This document shows, one piece after another, positions 1 through 7,416 of a stretch of DNA of 25,504 nucleotides. Position 1 is the first letter of the stretch; each line of letters starts with the position of its first letter. The translations under genes were made by a program, and so were the position numbers. Where the stretch lies: contig DKME01000042.1 of the NCBI GenBank assembly GCA_002469525.1, forward strand, positions 22,311-47,814. Reading direction: 5' to 3'. The stretch comes from Actinobacteria bacterium UBA7422. Its GTDB lineage: Bacteria; Actinomycetota; Actinomycetes; S36-B12. The notes under the pieces are model-generated. The model had not been told where the DNA came from and made no database searches. It saw only the letters and a list, made by a program, of their open reading frames with translations.

Positions 1-312
1 GGCAATGCATTGCCGGCCAGCCTGAGCGCGGTAATAGTGGCCCCCACGCAAATGGCGCCACCGAGGGTGACCAAGAAGAAGATTACTTTCACAACGTTGG
101 CAGGCTCAACTTCCGCCGTGGTCAAGCAGTATCGAATTATCGATGTACAAGGAAAGAGGATCTGTACCCTCAGGGGGATTAACCCCCAGGCCAAGTCCCT
201 GAGTTGTCCACTGCCCACAAAACCCGGTTCCTACCGATTCCGCGTATTAGCTGTGACAGAAATGGGACAAACTCCCCCCTCAGGTTTGAGTGCAAAAATA
301 CGAATCTCTTGA
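1..312 (+). CDS. C-terminal fragment of a secreted or surface protein with FN3-like domain (5' truncated)
   Basis: The reading frame is open from the first base and ends with TGA at 310-312, so this is the 3' end of a gene that starts outside the window. The last ~85 residues alternate short beta-type segments (ITFTTL, VVKQYRIID, SYRFRVLAVTEMG) and end in a PPSGLSAKIRIS tail. This looks like a fibronectin type III-like or similar beta-sandwich repeat of the kind that ends many actinobacterial exported proteins. Two cysteines (in RICTL and LSCPL) could form a disulfide. No catalytic motif is visible, and the function of the whole protein cannot be told. The fold call is from pattern only. Confidence 0.6.
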   Translation, partial: GNALPASLSAVIVAPTQMAPPRVTKKKITFTTLAGSTSAVVKQYRIIDVQGKRICTLRGINPQAKSLSCPLPTKPGSYRFRVLAVTEMGQTPPSGLSAKIRIS

Positions 313-337
313 CGAAATCCGTTTATTTTCCTAATGT
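309..337 (+). promoter_or_regulatory. Possible sigma-70-type promoter upstream of the small ORF
   Basis: TTGACG (309-314) and TAATGT (332-337) are separated by 17 bp, downstream of the truncated first gene and upstream of the small ORF at 443. The -35 box overlaps the stop codon of the first gene. Two other AT-rich -10-like hexamers, TATAAC (370-375) and TACTAT (386-391), lie closer to the small ORF but lack a good -35. Which of them is used cannot be decided from sequence. Confidence 0.3.
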
Positions 338-442
338 TCACCACGAATTCCGACCCCGGATAACATTTGTATAACGTTCATGTCGTACTATTGTCTCACC
401 GGACACCCCGGGAATTGAGAAATAAGCAAGGACGTGATGCAC

Positions 443-592
443 ATGCAGAGCTTCGGAAGAGTTCTCAGTCAGATTTTCCAGTCAAACCCGACTCGGTCCT
501 TCCAGCAAGAATGGAATTTCCAGCGATCACAGGCCATGAGCCCTTCGCACCGAGACGAAATTGATGCGATCTTTCGCCGCCACCAAGGCTGA
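443..592 (+). CDS. Probable small protein (49 aa), uncharacterised
   Basis: A short frame encodes MQSFGRVLSQIFQSN followed by a hydrophilic tail ending in SHRDEIDAIFRRHQG. An AAGGA ribosome-binding site at 428-432 sits 10 nt before ATG 443; ATG 437 is an in-frame alternative with a 4-nt spacer. The frame ends 30 bp before a strong intrinsic terminator, as expected for a monocistronic transcript. The composition (amphipathic start, charged EIDAIF-type end, no membrane segment) looks like real protein. A longer overlapping frame at 367-564 is low in complexity and has no good ribosome-binding site. The function is unknown. The phrase AMSPSHRDEIDAIF resembles C-terminal ends of short actinobacterial proteins I have seen, but I cannot confirm a family. 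Confidence 0.5.
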   Translation: MQSFGRVLSQIFQSNPTRSFQQEWNFQRSQAMSPSHRDEIDAIFRRHQG

Positions 593-622
593 TACGGAGA
601 AAATCGTTTCCCAAGCTGGTTA

Positions 623-657
623 AAAAACTCGCAAAGTTGGTCTTTGCGAGTTTTTTT
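623..657. terminator. Bidirectional intrinsic terminator
   Basis: ACTCGCAAAG (628-637) pairs with CTTTGCGAGT (643-652) around a 5-nt loop. It is flanked by an A-run (623-627) and a T-run (652-658), so it works in both directions. It ends the small ORF on the plus strand and the trpB-like gene, whose stop is at 685, on the minus strand. Confidence 0.87.
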
Positions 658-684
658 ATGCCCTTCTCCGGGCGGGCCAGGTTT

Positions 685-2064
685 CTATGTCATCTGTGGC
701 AATGCCGCAAGGGCGGCTTCAAAGTCCTGATCGCTCAATGTTGAATCAGACATTTCACCATTGAGGAACTGGTCGTATGCCGCCAAGTCAAAATGACCGT
801 GGCCGCACAGGGCGGTGAGAATCACTTTTTCTTCACCTGTTTCCTTGGCCTTCAATGCTTCGGCAATCGCTACCGCAATCGCATGAGTCGGCTCTGGAGC
901 AGGAACAATCCCTTCAGTCCGAGCAAATTGGACTGCCGCTGCAAAGCATTCCTTCTGGTCAACCGTTGTTGCAGTCATCATGCCTAGTTCATAGATGTGC
1001 GAAACCAAAGGAGCCATTCCGTGGTAGCGAAGACCACCAGCATGAATTGGATCCGGAATGAAATCATGGCCCAGGGTGTGCATCTTCATGAGTGGGGTCA
1101 TGCCTGCGGTATCTCCGAAGTCGTAGGCATACACACCTCGCGTGAGCGACGGGCAGGATGCCGGCTCGACAGCACGAATCTCAGGATTCATATTGCCTTT
1201 CATTTTTTCCCGCATGAAGGGGAAGGACAGGCCGGCAAAATTCGAACCGCCACCGGTGCAACCCACTAACAGATCTGGAGTCTCGCCCACCTTCGCCAGC
1301 TGTTTCAGCGCTTCCTCACCAATGATGGTTTGGTGCAGAAGCACATGATTGAGAACTGATCCCAGTGCATAGGCAATAGTTGGATCGCCTACTGCCGCTT
1401 CTACTGCCTCGGATATTGCAATTCCCAAAGAACCTGACTCGTTCCTTGGGTCAAGTGCTAAATTCCTGCCGGCTTCAGTCAACTGTGATGGTGATCGATG
1501 CACTGAGGCACCAAAAACTTCCATCATTATTCGACGGTATGGTTTCATGTCGTAGGAACCACCTACCTGCCACACCTCACACTCCAGGTCAAAGAGCGAG
1601 CAAGCGAAAGCAAGTGCTGTCCCCCATTGGCCGGCTCCCGTTTCAGTCGTCAGCTTTTTGATACCCGCTATTTTGTTGTAGTAAGCCTGCGGCACCGAAG
1701 TATTAGTTTTGTGTGAGCCAGCAGGTGAAACTCCCTCGTACTTGTAGTAGATGCGCGCTGGTGTATCCAAAAATTTCTCTAACCTTCGCGCCCTAAAGAG
1801 TGGCGATGGACGCCAGGTGCGGTAAATATCGAGGACTTCACCTGGGATGTCAATATAGGAGTCTGTCGAAACCTCTTGCAAAATTAGATCCATGGGAAAC
1901 AGCGGCGCGAGATCTTCCGGGCCAACAGGTTGATGTGTGCCAGGGTGAAGCGGTGGTGGTGGGGGTGCGGGTAGGTCAGGAATAATGTTGTACCACTGAG
2001 TGGGCATCTCGCTCTCATTAAGATTTATTTTGGTGAAAGTTTTAAAATCTTCGCTAAGAGCCAT
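685..2064 (-). CDS. trpB: Tryptophan synthase beta chain, TrpB2-type (PLP-dependent)
   Basis: A 459-residue PLP enzyme of the long TrpB2 branch (TrpB-like family), which condenses indole with L-serine to give tryptophan. The PLP lysine is K119 in GSHKTN, the catalytic glutamate is E141 in TETGAGQWG (the W form is typical of TrpB2), and the phosphate-binding loop GGGSN is at about 271-275. An N-terminal extension with a proline run (PAPPPPP, 32-38) and WYNIIPDL is also typical of TrpB2. ATG 2064 follows a strong GGAGGA site. No trpA or other trp gene is nearby, so it may act as a stand-alone indole-salvage or threonine/serine-linked enzyme; the in vivo substrate is not shown by sequence. It lies downstream of the choD-like gene (165-bp gap) and has its own promoter candidate. 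Confidence 0.93.
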   Translation of the reverse strand: MALSEDFKTFTKINLNESEMPTQWYNIIPDLPAPPPPPLHPGTHQPVGPEDLAPLFPMDLILQEVSTDSYIDIPGEVLDIYRTWRPSPLFRARRLEKFLDTPARIYYKYEGVSPAGSHKTNTSVPQAYYNKIAGIKKLTTETGAGQWGTALAFACSLFDLECEVWQVGGSYDMKPYRRIMMEVFGASVHRSPSQLTEAGRNLALDPRNESGSLGIAISEAVEAAVGDPTIAYALGSVLNHVLLHQTIIGEEALKQLAKVGETPDLLVGCTGGGSNFAGLSFPFMREKMKGNMNPEIRAVEPASCPSLTRGVYAYDFGDTAGMTPLMKMHTLGHDFIPDPIHAGGLRYHGMAPLVSHIYELGMMTATTVDQKECFAAAVQFARTEGIVPAPEPTHAIAVAIAEALKAKETGEEKVILTALCGHGHFDLAAYDQFLNGEMSDSTLSDQDFEAALAALPQMT

Positions 2065-2089
2065 GTCTCCTCCAGAGTTTAGGTGTCAA

Positions 2090-2118
2090 AGGCTACCGGA
2101 ACAGGTCACGCGATTCAA
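2090..2118 (-). promoter_or_regulatory. Candidate promoter of trpB
   Basis: On the minus strand TTGAAT (2118-2113) and TAGCCT (2095-2090) are 17 bp apart. Transcription would start about 20 nt before ATG 2064, leaving a short leader that carries the GGAGGA site. The -10 fits the TANNNT form usual in actinobacteria. The rest of the 165-bp gap shows no clear terminator for the gene upstream. Confidence 0.5.
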
Positions 2119-2228
2119 CAAAAACAATGAGATTTCCATGATTCACTGTGATTCGACACAACCCAAAAGTGGGCAAATTTGACCTACAGTTGCGCGCATA
2201 GCTAACGAACTCTGCTGCCCGTAGTGAT

Positions 2229-3932
2229 TCACTTACTTACGCGATATGCCGCGGGCGCATGCTCGGGTACGTACGGATTCTTGGGCGCGATTGGTGAGAT
2301 TTTCTTGTATTGCAAACCTAGCGCAGGGCGGGTATCCGCCTCGCCTTTATTGGGCCACAGAGACATGGCTCGCTCGGCCTGCGCTGTGATTGTTAATGAC
2401 GGATTGACTCCTAGATTTGCCGTGATGGCTGAGCCGTCAACAATGTGAAGCCCCGCATATCCGTATACGCGGTGATAACCGTCAATTACGCCATGGCTTG
2501 CATCACTGCCAATCACGCATCCTCCAACGAAGTGCGCCGTCAATGCTGCATCAAAGTTTTCAAAAACACTGCTGCCCGGTCGTCCGTCAATAATTTCTGC
2601 GGCGCGTTCAACAACTTCCTGTGCAACGGGAATGTAGGTAGGCGCAGGGGTTGACTCAGAGGACACCGTGCCAAGTGACCAGCGTCCGAATCGGTTGCGT
2701 CTACCTTGCAGGGTTAGTGAATTGTCGACGGTTTGCATCACGAGTGAGATCACGCTTCGCTCGCTCCACGACTTGACGTTCAAAGCAATAGCAACATCTT
2801 TCGGGTTCTTGATCATTTCTCTGATCCAGACCGACCAACGTTTCCTGCCCACTTCCGGCCTTGTCATAATTGTTTGCAGAAGTCCCATTGAGTTGGAGCC
2901 TTTTCCGTATCGAACCGGCTCGACATGGGTCTGCGGATCAGGGAAGAAACTGGAAGTGATTGCCACGCCTTCGGTGAAGTCAGTTCTTGTCGTCTTTGCA
3001 ACTGCGCCGAGAATTGACTCGGAGTTTGTGCGCGAAAGCTTTCCTAGTGCGGGCGAAAGATTCGGAAGGATGCCTTCGTCTTTCATGTGGTGCAACAACT
3101 TTTGAGTGTTGTATGTTCCCGCTGCAAAGATTACGTCATTTGCCGTGTAACTACTTTCATCTTTTGTTCCCGTTTTGCGTATCGTGATCCGGTATCCGCC
3201 ATCGGGTAAGGGTTGAACCTTTGTCACAGTTGACATTGGCATCACGCTCGCACCTGCCGCCTCTGCCAACCCGAGATAATTCTTTGGCAGAGTATTTTTT
3301 GCGTTGTAACGGCAACCTGTCATGCACTCGCCACACTCGATGCAGCCCGTTCGAGTTGGCCCAACTCCCCCAAAATAAGGATCTGCGGATTTTTTTCCAT
3401 GACCTTCGCCAAAGAAAACTCCCACAGGTGTGAGCGTGAAAGTGGCACCCACCCCCATGTCTTCTGCAATCTCTTTCATGACCATGTCTGAAGGAGTCAT
3501 TGTGGGGTTCTGTGTTACCCCCAACATGCGCTTGGCTTGGTCGTAGAAAGGAGCCAGTTCACCTCTCCAGTCGGTGATCTCACCCCACTGCGGGTCTTGG
3601 AAAAACGTGTCTCCGGGAACGTAGAGGGTGTTCGCGTACACCAAGCTGCCACCGCCAACACCTGAGCCAGCAAGAATCGCAACACCTTTGAGAACGTGGA
3701 TTCTTTGGATTCCAAAGAATCCAAGCTCAGGTGCCCATAGAAAATTTTTCAGATCCCACGAATTCTTTGCATACGTATCTTCGGTAAAACGACGACCGGC
3801 CTCAAAAACTACGACAGAGTAGCCCTTCTCGGCTAATCGCAATGCCGAAACAGAACCACCAAATCCGGACCCAATGATTGCAACGTCACAGTCAAAATCA
3901 GTCCTTTCAGGTTTTGGCTCTTGGATACTCAC
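2229..3932 (-). CDS. choD: ChoD-like FAD-dependent GMC oxidoreductase (cholesterol oxidase family)
   Basis: A 567-residue flavoprotein of the glucose-methanol-choline family, closely resembling mycobacterial ChoD along its whole length. The FAD Rossmann motif GSGFGG lies at about 21-26. Matching landmarks include GVGGGSL, NTLYVP, ITDWRGEL, PVGVFFG, NSESI, EPVRYGKGSN and the C-terminal FAD/substrate segment GVIDGYHRVYGY followed by NLGVNPSLTITAQAER. A cysteine cluster (C197, C200, C203, C207; CX2CX2CX3C) follows PTRTG. ChoD proteins are annotated as cholesterol oxidases, but their natural substrate is debated, so oxidation of a sterol or other hydroxylated lipid is only inferred. GTG 3932 is preferred to TTG 3938 because TAGGCT lies exactly 6 nt upstream, fitting a leaderless mRNA; no Shine-Dalgarno sequence is present. 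No signal peptide is seen. Confidence 0.9.
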   Translation of the reverse strand: MSIQEPKPERTDFDCDVAIIGSGFGGSVSALRLAEKGYSVVVFEAGRRFTEDTYAKNSWDLKNFLWAPELGFFGIQRIHVLKGVAILAGSGVGGGSLVYANTLYVPGDTFFQDPQWGEITDWRGELAPFYDQAKRMLGVTQNPTMTPSDMVMKEIAEDMGVGATFTLTPVGVFFGEGHGKKSADPYFGGVGPTRTGCIECGECMTGCRYNAKNTLPKNYLGLAEAAGASVMPMSTVTKVQPLPDGGYRITIRKTGTKDESSYTANDVIFAAGTYNTQKLLHHMKDEGILPNLSPALGKLSRTNSESILGAVAKTTRTDFTEGVAITSSFFPDPQTHVEPVRYGKGSNSMGLLQTIMTRPEVGRKRWSVWIREMIKNPKDVAIALNVKSWSERSVISLVMQTVDNSLTLQGRRNRFGRWSLGTVSSESTPAPTYIPVAQEVVERAAEIIDGRPGSSVFENFDAALTAHFVGGCVIGSDASHGVIDGYHRVYGYAGLHIVDGSAITANLGVNPSLTITAQAERAMSLWPNKGEADTRPALGLQYKKISPIAPKNPYVPEHAPAAYRVSK

Positions 3933-3944
3933 GATCAAAGCCTA
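3933..3944 (-). promoter_or_regulatory. -10 element of a leaderless promoter for choD-like gene
   Basis: TAGGCT (3944-3939 on the minus strand) is followed by exactly 6 nt and then GTG 3932, so the transcript would begin at or next to the start codon. No convincing -35 box is seen. The same spacing occurs at three other genes in the window. Confidence 0.4.
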
Positions 3945-3995
3945 GAACACTTGATTCTTCAATGCGCTCGATTCCAACAAAGCCCCCGTCCGTGC

Positions 3996-4001
3996 TAGCC
4001 T
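3996..4001 (+). promoter_or_regulatory. Extended -10 of the TPP riboswitch / thiBPQ promoter
   Basis: TGCTAGCCT (3993-4001) is an extended -10 (TG, one base, then TAGCCT). It would start transcription just before the aptamer at 4006. The -35 region is weak (TTCCAA at 3972-3977, 18 bp upstream). The divergent choD -10 is about 55 bp away. Confidence 0.4.
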
Positions 4002-4005
4002 TCAC

Positions 4006-4102
4006 CCACCTTGGGGAGCTCGCGGGATCAGCGGGCTGAGAGGGCAGTGGCCACTGCCGACCCACAAAACCTGATCTGGGTAATTCCAGCGCGAGGGAGT
4101 GG
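4006..4102 (+). ncRNA. TPP riboswitch (THI box) controlling thiBPQ
   Basis: All conserved THI-box parts are present in order: GGGGAGC (4012-4018), CTGAGA (4036-4041), ACCTGATCTGGGTAAT (4069-4084), CCAGC (4086-4090) and AGGGA (4094-4098). P2 is GCTCGC with GCGGGC. P3 is extended by a perfect 16-bp palindrome (4043-4058). P1 pairs CCAC (4006-4009) with GTGG (4099-4102). Binding of thiamine pyrophosphate should repress the genes behind it. The only good ribosome-binding site for thiB, AGGGAG at 4094-4099, is inside the aptamer's conserved 3' strand, and ATG 4105 is only 2 nt after P1. This points to direct translational control without a separate expression platform. Confidence 0.95.
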
Positions 4103-4104
4103 AA

Positions 4105-5175
4105 ATGTTTCGTTTTATTGCAATAACTATGTGTGGTGCCCTGGCTCTCACTGCTTGTTCAAGTACACCTGAAACCGGTTCAAGCGCGGCTACGGGTTCC
4201 AATGGGAGCCCTAGCAATGAGTTAGAGACCGTGCGCATGATCACCCATGAATCCTTTGTGCTTTCACCCTCATTCGTTGAAGACCTGCGGGCACAAGGGG
4301 TCGACCTGCAGATCACGTCAACGGGAGATGCGGGAACACTCACGGCAAGCGCAATTCTTTCCGCGGGTCAACCCACAGCAGACGTGCTGTTTGGGATCGA
4401 CAACACACTTGCGCTTCGGGCAACCGAGGAGGGCGTGTTCCAGACATACGAGTCCCCTGAACTTGCCAATGTCCTACCGGAGTTCGCCGACGACACCCAA
4501 GGTGGGCGGCTCACCCCGATTGATTTTGGCGACGTATGTATTAATGTCGATGACACTTGGTTTGCGCAGCAAGGACTAACCGCACCCACTACCTTGGACG
4601 AACTTCCCGAGTTTGCCAATCGGCTCGTTGTCGAAGATCCCGCTACTTCCTCCCCTGGGCTGGCCTTCCTCCTTGCAACGGTCGCCCGATTTGGCACAGA
4701 TTGGCCCTCTTACTGGGAAGCGCTGCGCGACGGCGGTGTGGCGGTAGCCGGATCATGGACCGACGCGTATTACTCCCAGTTCACCCCTTCAGGTGGAGAC
4801 CGACCACTTGTTGTGTCCTATGCAACAAGTCCAGCCGCCGAAATCGTGTTCGCGGAAGATTCAAGTGTGAGCACACCGTCAACTTCGGTCATGACCGACT
4901 CGTGCTTCCGGCAGGTCGAGTACGCCGGAATCCTCGAAGGTGCGGAAAACCCTGAAGGCGCTCAAAAAGTTATCGATGCGCTACTCTCCCGCGCCGTTCA
5001 AGAAGACATTCCATTGAACATGTTTGTGTACCCGGTGCGCGCTGATGCCACGCTGCCGTCAGCCTTCACCGAATTCACTCCGATAGTCGCAGAAAGCGCA
5101 TCCCTTCCCGCAGAACAGGTCAAAGACCAACTTGCATCATTGTTGGCCACCTGGGGTTCGGTGATGAACCGCTGA
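4105..5175 (+). CDS. thiB: Thiamine ABC transporter, substrate-binding lipoprotein
   Basis: A periplasmic-type binding protein of the ThiB/iron(III)-binding class, tethered outside the membrane to capture thiamine for ThiPQ. From ATG 4105 the protein has a very short lipoprotein signal with lipobox LTAC (Cys18), then a Ser/Thr/Gly-rich linker. The body shows STGDAGTLTASAIL, QPTADVLFGIDN, PIDFGDVCINVD, WTDAYYSQFTPSGGDRPLVVSYATSPA and NMFVYPVR, which match ThiB family landmarks. GTG 4099 is in frame but lies in riboswitch helix P1, so ATG 4105 is preferred (356 aa). The TPP riboswitch directly upstream and thiP/thiQ downstream make the thiamine assignment firm. Confidence 0.93.
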   Translation: MFRFIAITMCGALALTACSSTPETGSSAATGSNGSPSNELETVRMITHESFVLSPSFVEDLRAQGVDLQITSTGDAGTLTASAILSAGQPTADVLFGIDNTLALRATEEGVFQTYESPELANVLPEFADDTQGGRLTPIDFGDVCINVDDTWFAQQGLTAPTTLDELPEFANRLVVEDPATSSPGLAFLLATVARFGTDWPSYWEALRDGGVAVAGSWTDAYYSQFTPSGGDRPLVVSYATSPAAEIVFAEDSSVSTPSTSVMTDSCFRQVEYAGILEGAENPEGAQKVIDALLSRAVQEDIPLNMFVYPVRADATLPSAFTEFTPIVAESASLPAEQVKDQLASLLATWGSVMNR

Positions 5176-5222
5176 GCGGCACCCTGGCTTCACACCTACC
5201 CCGAAGACTGACGTGGCTTTGG

Positions 5223-6749
5223 GTGTTCCCAGCCGTAGTGCTCACAGTTTTTTTGGTTTACCCACTTATTCGATTGGCTTCGATCGCCGTGAGTTCGCAG
5301 ACCCTCACCGCGTTAGCAAGTTCCACCCTGTGGAAAGTGGTTCTGCTGGCTAGTGGACAAGCTGTTCTTAGTGTGATGCTGTCACTTGCAATCGGGATAC
5401 CCATTGCTCGAGTCCTGTTCAACTATCAGTTCCCTGGGCGCGGATTCATGCTTGCACTTGTCACTGTTCCATTTGTATTGCCTACGGTTGTCGTTGCCCT
5501 TGGGTTTAGATCCTTGTTTGGTTCCGCAATCTCAAATGGCTTGCTGCTGGTCGTTCTTGCACACGCCTATATAAATATTGCCGTTGTTGTTCGTCTTGTA
5601 GGTGCACAATGGTCAACGTTGGATCGAAGGATGGAGGTGACCGCCGCAACCTTGGGGGCCACGCCCTTTCACGTATTCCGCACGGTCACCCTTCCGGCCC
5701 TGCGTAACTCGATTGTCGTGGCGGCGAGCGTTGTGTTCATTTTTTCCTTTAGTTCACTAGGAATTGTCGTGGTCCTGGGAGACGGTTCCACGACTCGCAC
5801 CCTGGAACAAGTACTACTGCGATCAACATCGGTTCTACTCGACTTCCCCACTGCTCTTGCGGCCGCAACACTCCAACTGCTCGTGGTGAGTCTCGTGTTT
5901 ATTTTCTCAGCTCGAATTAGTCGCCGTGAACCTCGCGCGAAAGTGACCCTTGAGCGAGAGAAAATTGGAACTCACAAAACTACCGTAGCCGTGGGAGCCA
6001 CCGTTCTTATCGGTGCCGCTCTGGTTCTCGCCCCAATCGCCAGCATTCTGTGGGCCTCGGTCACCAGCGCTAACGGTCTGACCACAGGCTGGTGGAGTGG
6101 CCTGTGGAGCACCGAGAACGCGCGGATCGGCTCACCCGTCGGGGCCCTTGGTCGTTCACTGGCTCTAGCTCTAGGGACAGCGGTCATTGCGGCGCTTCTG
6201 GGTGGGGCAATTGCAATTGCCGTGATGAGTAAGAGGGGAATTGTGGCTACGCTTGCCCTCATTCCACTTGGAGTTTCCGCCGTTACCTTGGGGCTGGGAA
6301 TACTTCTCGCATTTTCACGCGGGCCACTTGACTTGCGTGGAACCGGAGTCCTGATCCCAATCACGCACGCACTTATTGCTGTTCCGATAGTTGTCGCCGT
6401 AGCCACTCCCAGTCTGCGCAACGTGGATCCGCGGAGGTACTTCGTTGCATTGAGTTTGGGGGCTGCACCAATGCGCGCGTGGTGGACCGCATTTGGCACC
6501 GTTTTTAGTGGAGTGATGCTCGCGGCTGGAGGCCTCGCGGCCGCTGTATCCCTCGGTGAGTTTGGCGCAGCAAGTTTGCTTTCCCGAACGGACTCACCAA
6601 CTGTTCCCGTGCAAATCGAACGACTACTGAGCAAGCCGGGCGAGTCCTCCTTCGCCACGGCAGCTGTCCTTAGCGTGATTCTGGTGATCCTGACCATGAC
6701 CCTTCTCGCGGTCGTTGACCGGATCTCGACGCGAAAGGTGCTTACATGA
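5223..6749 (+). CDS. thiP: Thiamine ABC transporter, permease (fused two-domain)
   Basis: A membrane permease of about 508 residues or more, with two binding-protein-dependent transport domains in tandem, as in ThiP. Each half carries an EAA-type loop for ThiQ contact: AATLGATPFHVFRTVTLPAL in the first and ALSLGAAPMRAWWTAF in the second. About 12 membrane segments are visible. GTG 5223 is the first ordinary start codon in frame, but it falls inside the first membrane helix. The frame stays open upstream and encodes LASHLPRRLTWLWVFPAV, a natural positive-inside N-terminus, so the true start may be a CTG (5172, 5184 or 5208). The gene overlaps thiQ by ATGA at 6746-6749, which implies translational coupling. 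Confidence 0.93.
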   Translation: MFPAVVLTVFLVYPLIRLASIAVSSQTLTALASSTLWKVVLLASGQAVLSVMLSLAIGIPIARVLFNYQFPGRGFMLALVTVPFVLPTVVVALGFRSLFGSAISNGLLLVVLAHAYINIAVVVRLVGAQWSTLDRRMEVTAATLGATPFHVFRTVTLPALRNSIVVAASVVFIFSFSSLGIVVVLGDGSTTRTLEQVLLRSTSVLLDFPTALAAATLQLLVVSLVFIFSARISRREPRAKVTLEREKIGTHKTTVAVGATVLIGAALVLAPIASILWASVTSANGLTTGWWSGLWSTENARIGSPVGALGRSLALALGTAVIAALLGGAIAIAVMSKRGIVATLALIPLGVSAVTLGLGILLAFSRGPLDLRGTGVLIPITHALIAVPIVVAVATPSLRNVDPRRYFVALSLGAAPMRAWWTAFGTVFSGVMLAAGGLAAAVSLGEFGAASLLSRTDSPTVPVQIERLLSKPGESSFATAAVLSVILVILTMTLLAVVDRISTRKVLT

Positions 6750-7372
6750 CCGAATCGATTTTGCGTGCTCGTGACCTAGTAATCGGCTATGAGACTCCAC
6801 TGACACAAGCCTTGAACTTTCACGTTGGACCTGGAGAAATCTTGGTGGTGCTCGGCGAAAGCGGGTGCGGCAAGTCCACACTTCTGAGCACGCTCTCCGG
6901 TATCACACGGCCGCTTAGTGGCGAAATTTTATTGGGCGAGAAATGCCTGTCCGGTGTCCCAATTCACAGGCGCAATATTGGATTGGTATTCCAAGACCCA
7001 CTGTTGTTCCCACACCTTTCTCTCCTTGACAACATTGGTTACTCGTTGCGCGCCCAAGGAAAAACCAAGAAAGAAGCTCGCGAGCGTGCGGCCGAGCTTC
7101 TCGAGTGGGTCGGGTTGAGTGACGTCACGGGTAATAAGACCTGGGAGCTTTCAGGTGGTCAGGCCGGACGAGTAGCACTTGCCCGCGCCATTGCAGCTAA
7201 CCCTGCCGTGCTTTTGCTCGACGAACCGTACAGCGCGCTTGATAAAACAACTCGCATGCGGCTTCTAACCGACGTCAAAGACTTGATAACTCGGGCTGGA
7301 ATCCCCACGATTCATGTCACACACGACAGTGGTGAGGCCGAGCTTCTTGCGACCCGCACCTTGACCTGGTAA
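6746..7372 (+). CDS. thiQ: Thiamine ABC transporter, ATP-binding protein
   Basis: A 208-residue ABC ATPase that powers thiamine import through ThiP. Walker A GESGCGKST is at 37-45, the Q-loop glutamine at 83, the signature LSGGQ at 135-139, Walker B VLLLDEP at 155-161 with catalytic E160, and the switch histidine H193 in VTHDSGEAE. There is no C-terminal regulatory domain, and the short length is normal for ThiQ (the E. coli protein is 232 aa). ATG 6746 overlaps the stop of thiP. It is the last gene of the riboswitch-controlled operon. No terminator hairpin is evident in the 44-bp gap that follows. Confidence 0.94.
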   Translation: MTESILRARDLVIGYETPLTQALNFHVGPGEILVVLGESGCGKSTLLSTLSGITRPLSGEILLGEKCLSGVPIHRRNIGLVFQDPLLFPHLSLLDNIGYSLRAQGKTKKEARERAAELLEWVGLSDVTGNKTWELSGGQAGRVALARAIAANPAVLLLDEPYSALDKTTRMRLLTDVKDLITRAGIPTIHVTHDSGEAELLATRTLTW

Positions 7373-7404
7373 CTGCAATTTGTCCTGTTGTTCGAGCCAA
7401 GTGC

Positions 7405-7416
7405 GATACTGGGTCA
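7405..7416 (+). promoter_or_regulatory. -10 element of a leaderless promoter
   Basis: GATACT (7405-7410) is followed by 6 nt and then GTG 7417. A weak -35 (TTGTCC, 7380-7385) lies 19 bp upstream. No Shine-Dalgarno sequence precedes the GTG, so a leaderless transcript is the simplest reading. Confidence 0.4.

Noticed and set aside
367..564. A 65-residue frame on the plus strand
   Set aside because: It has no good ribosome-binding site and an irregular composition, and it overlaps the better supported 49-residue frame at 443-592.
2668..3105. A 145-residue frame on the plus strand
   Set aside because: It is antisense to the choD-like gene and matches no family.
5972..6697. A 241-residue frame on the minus strand
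   Set aside because: It is antisense to thiP, rich in Ala/Thr/Arg as expected for a shadow, and has no recognisable domain.
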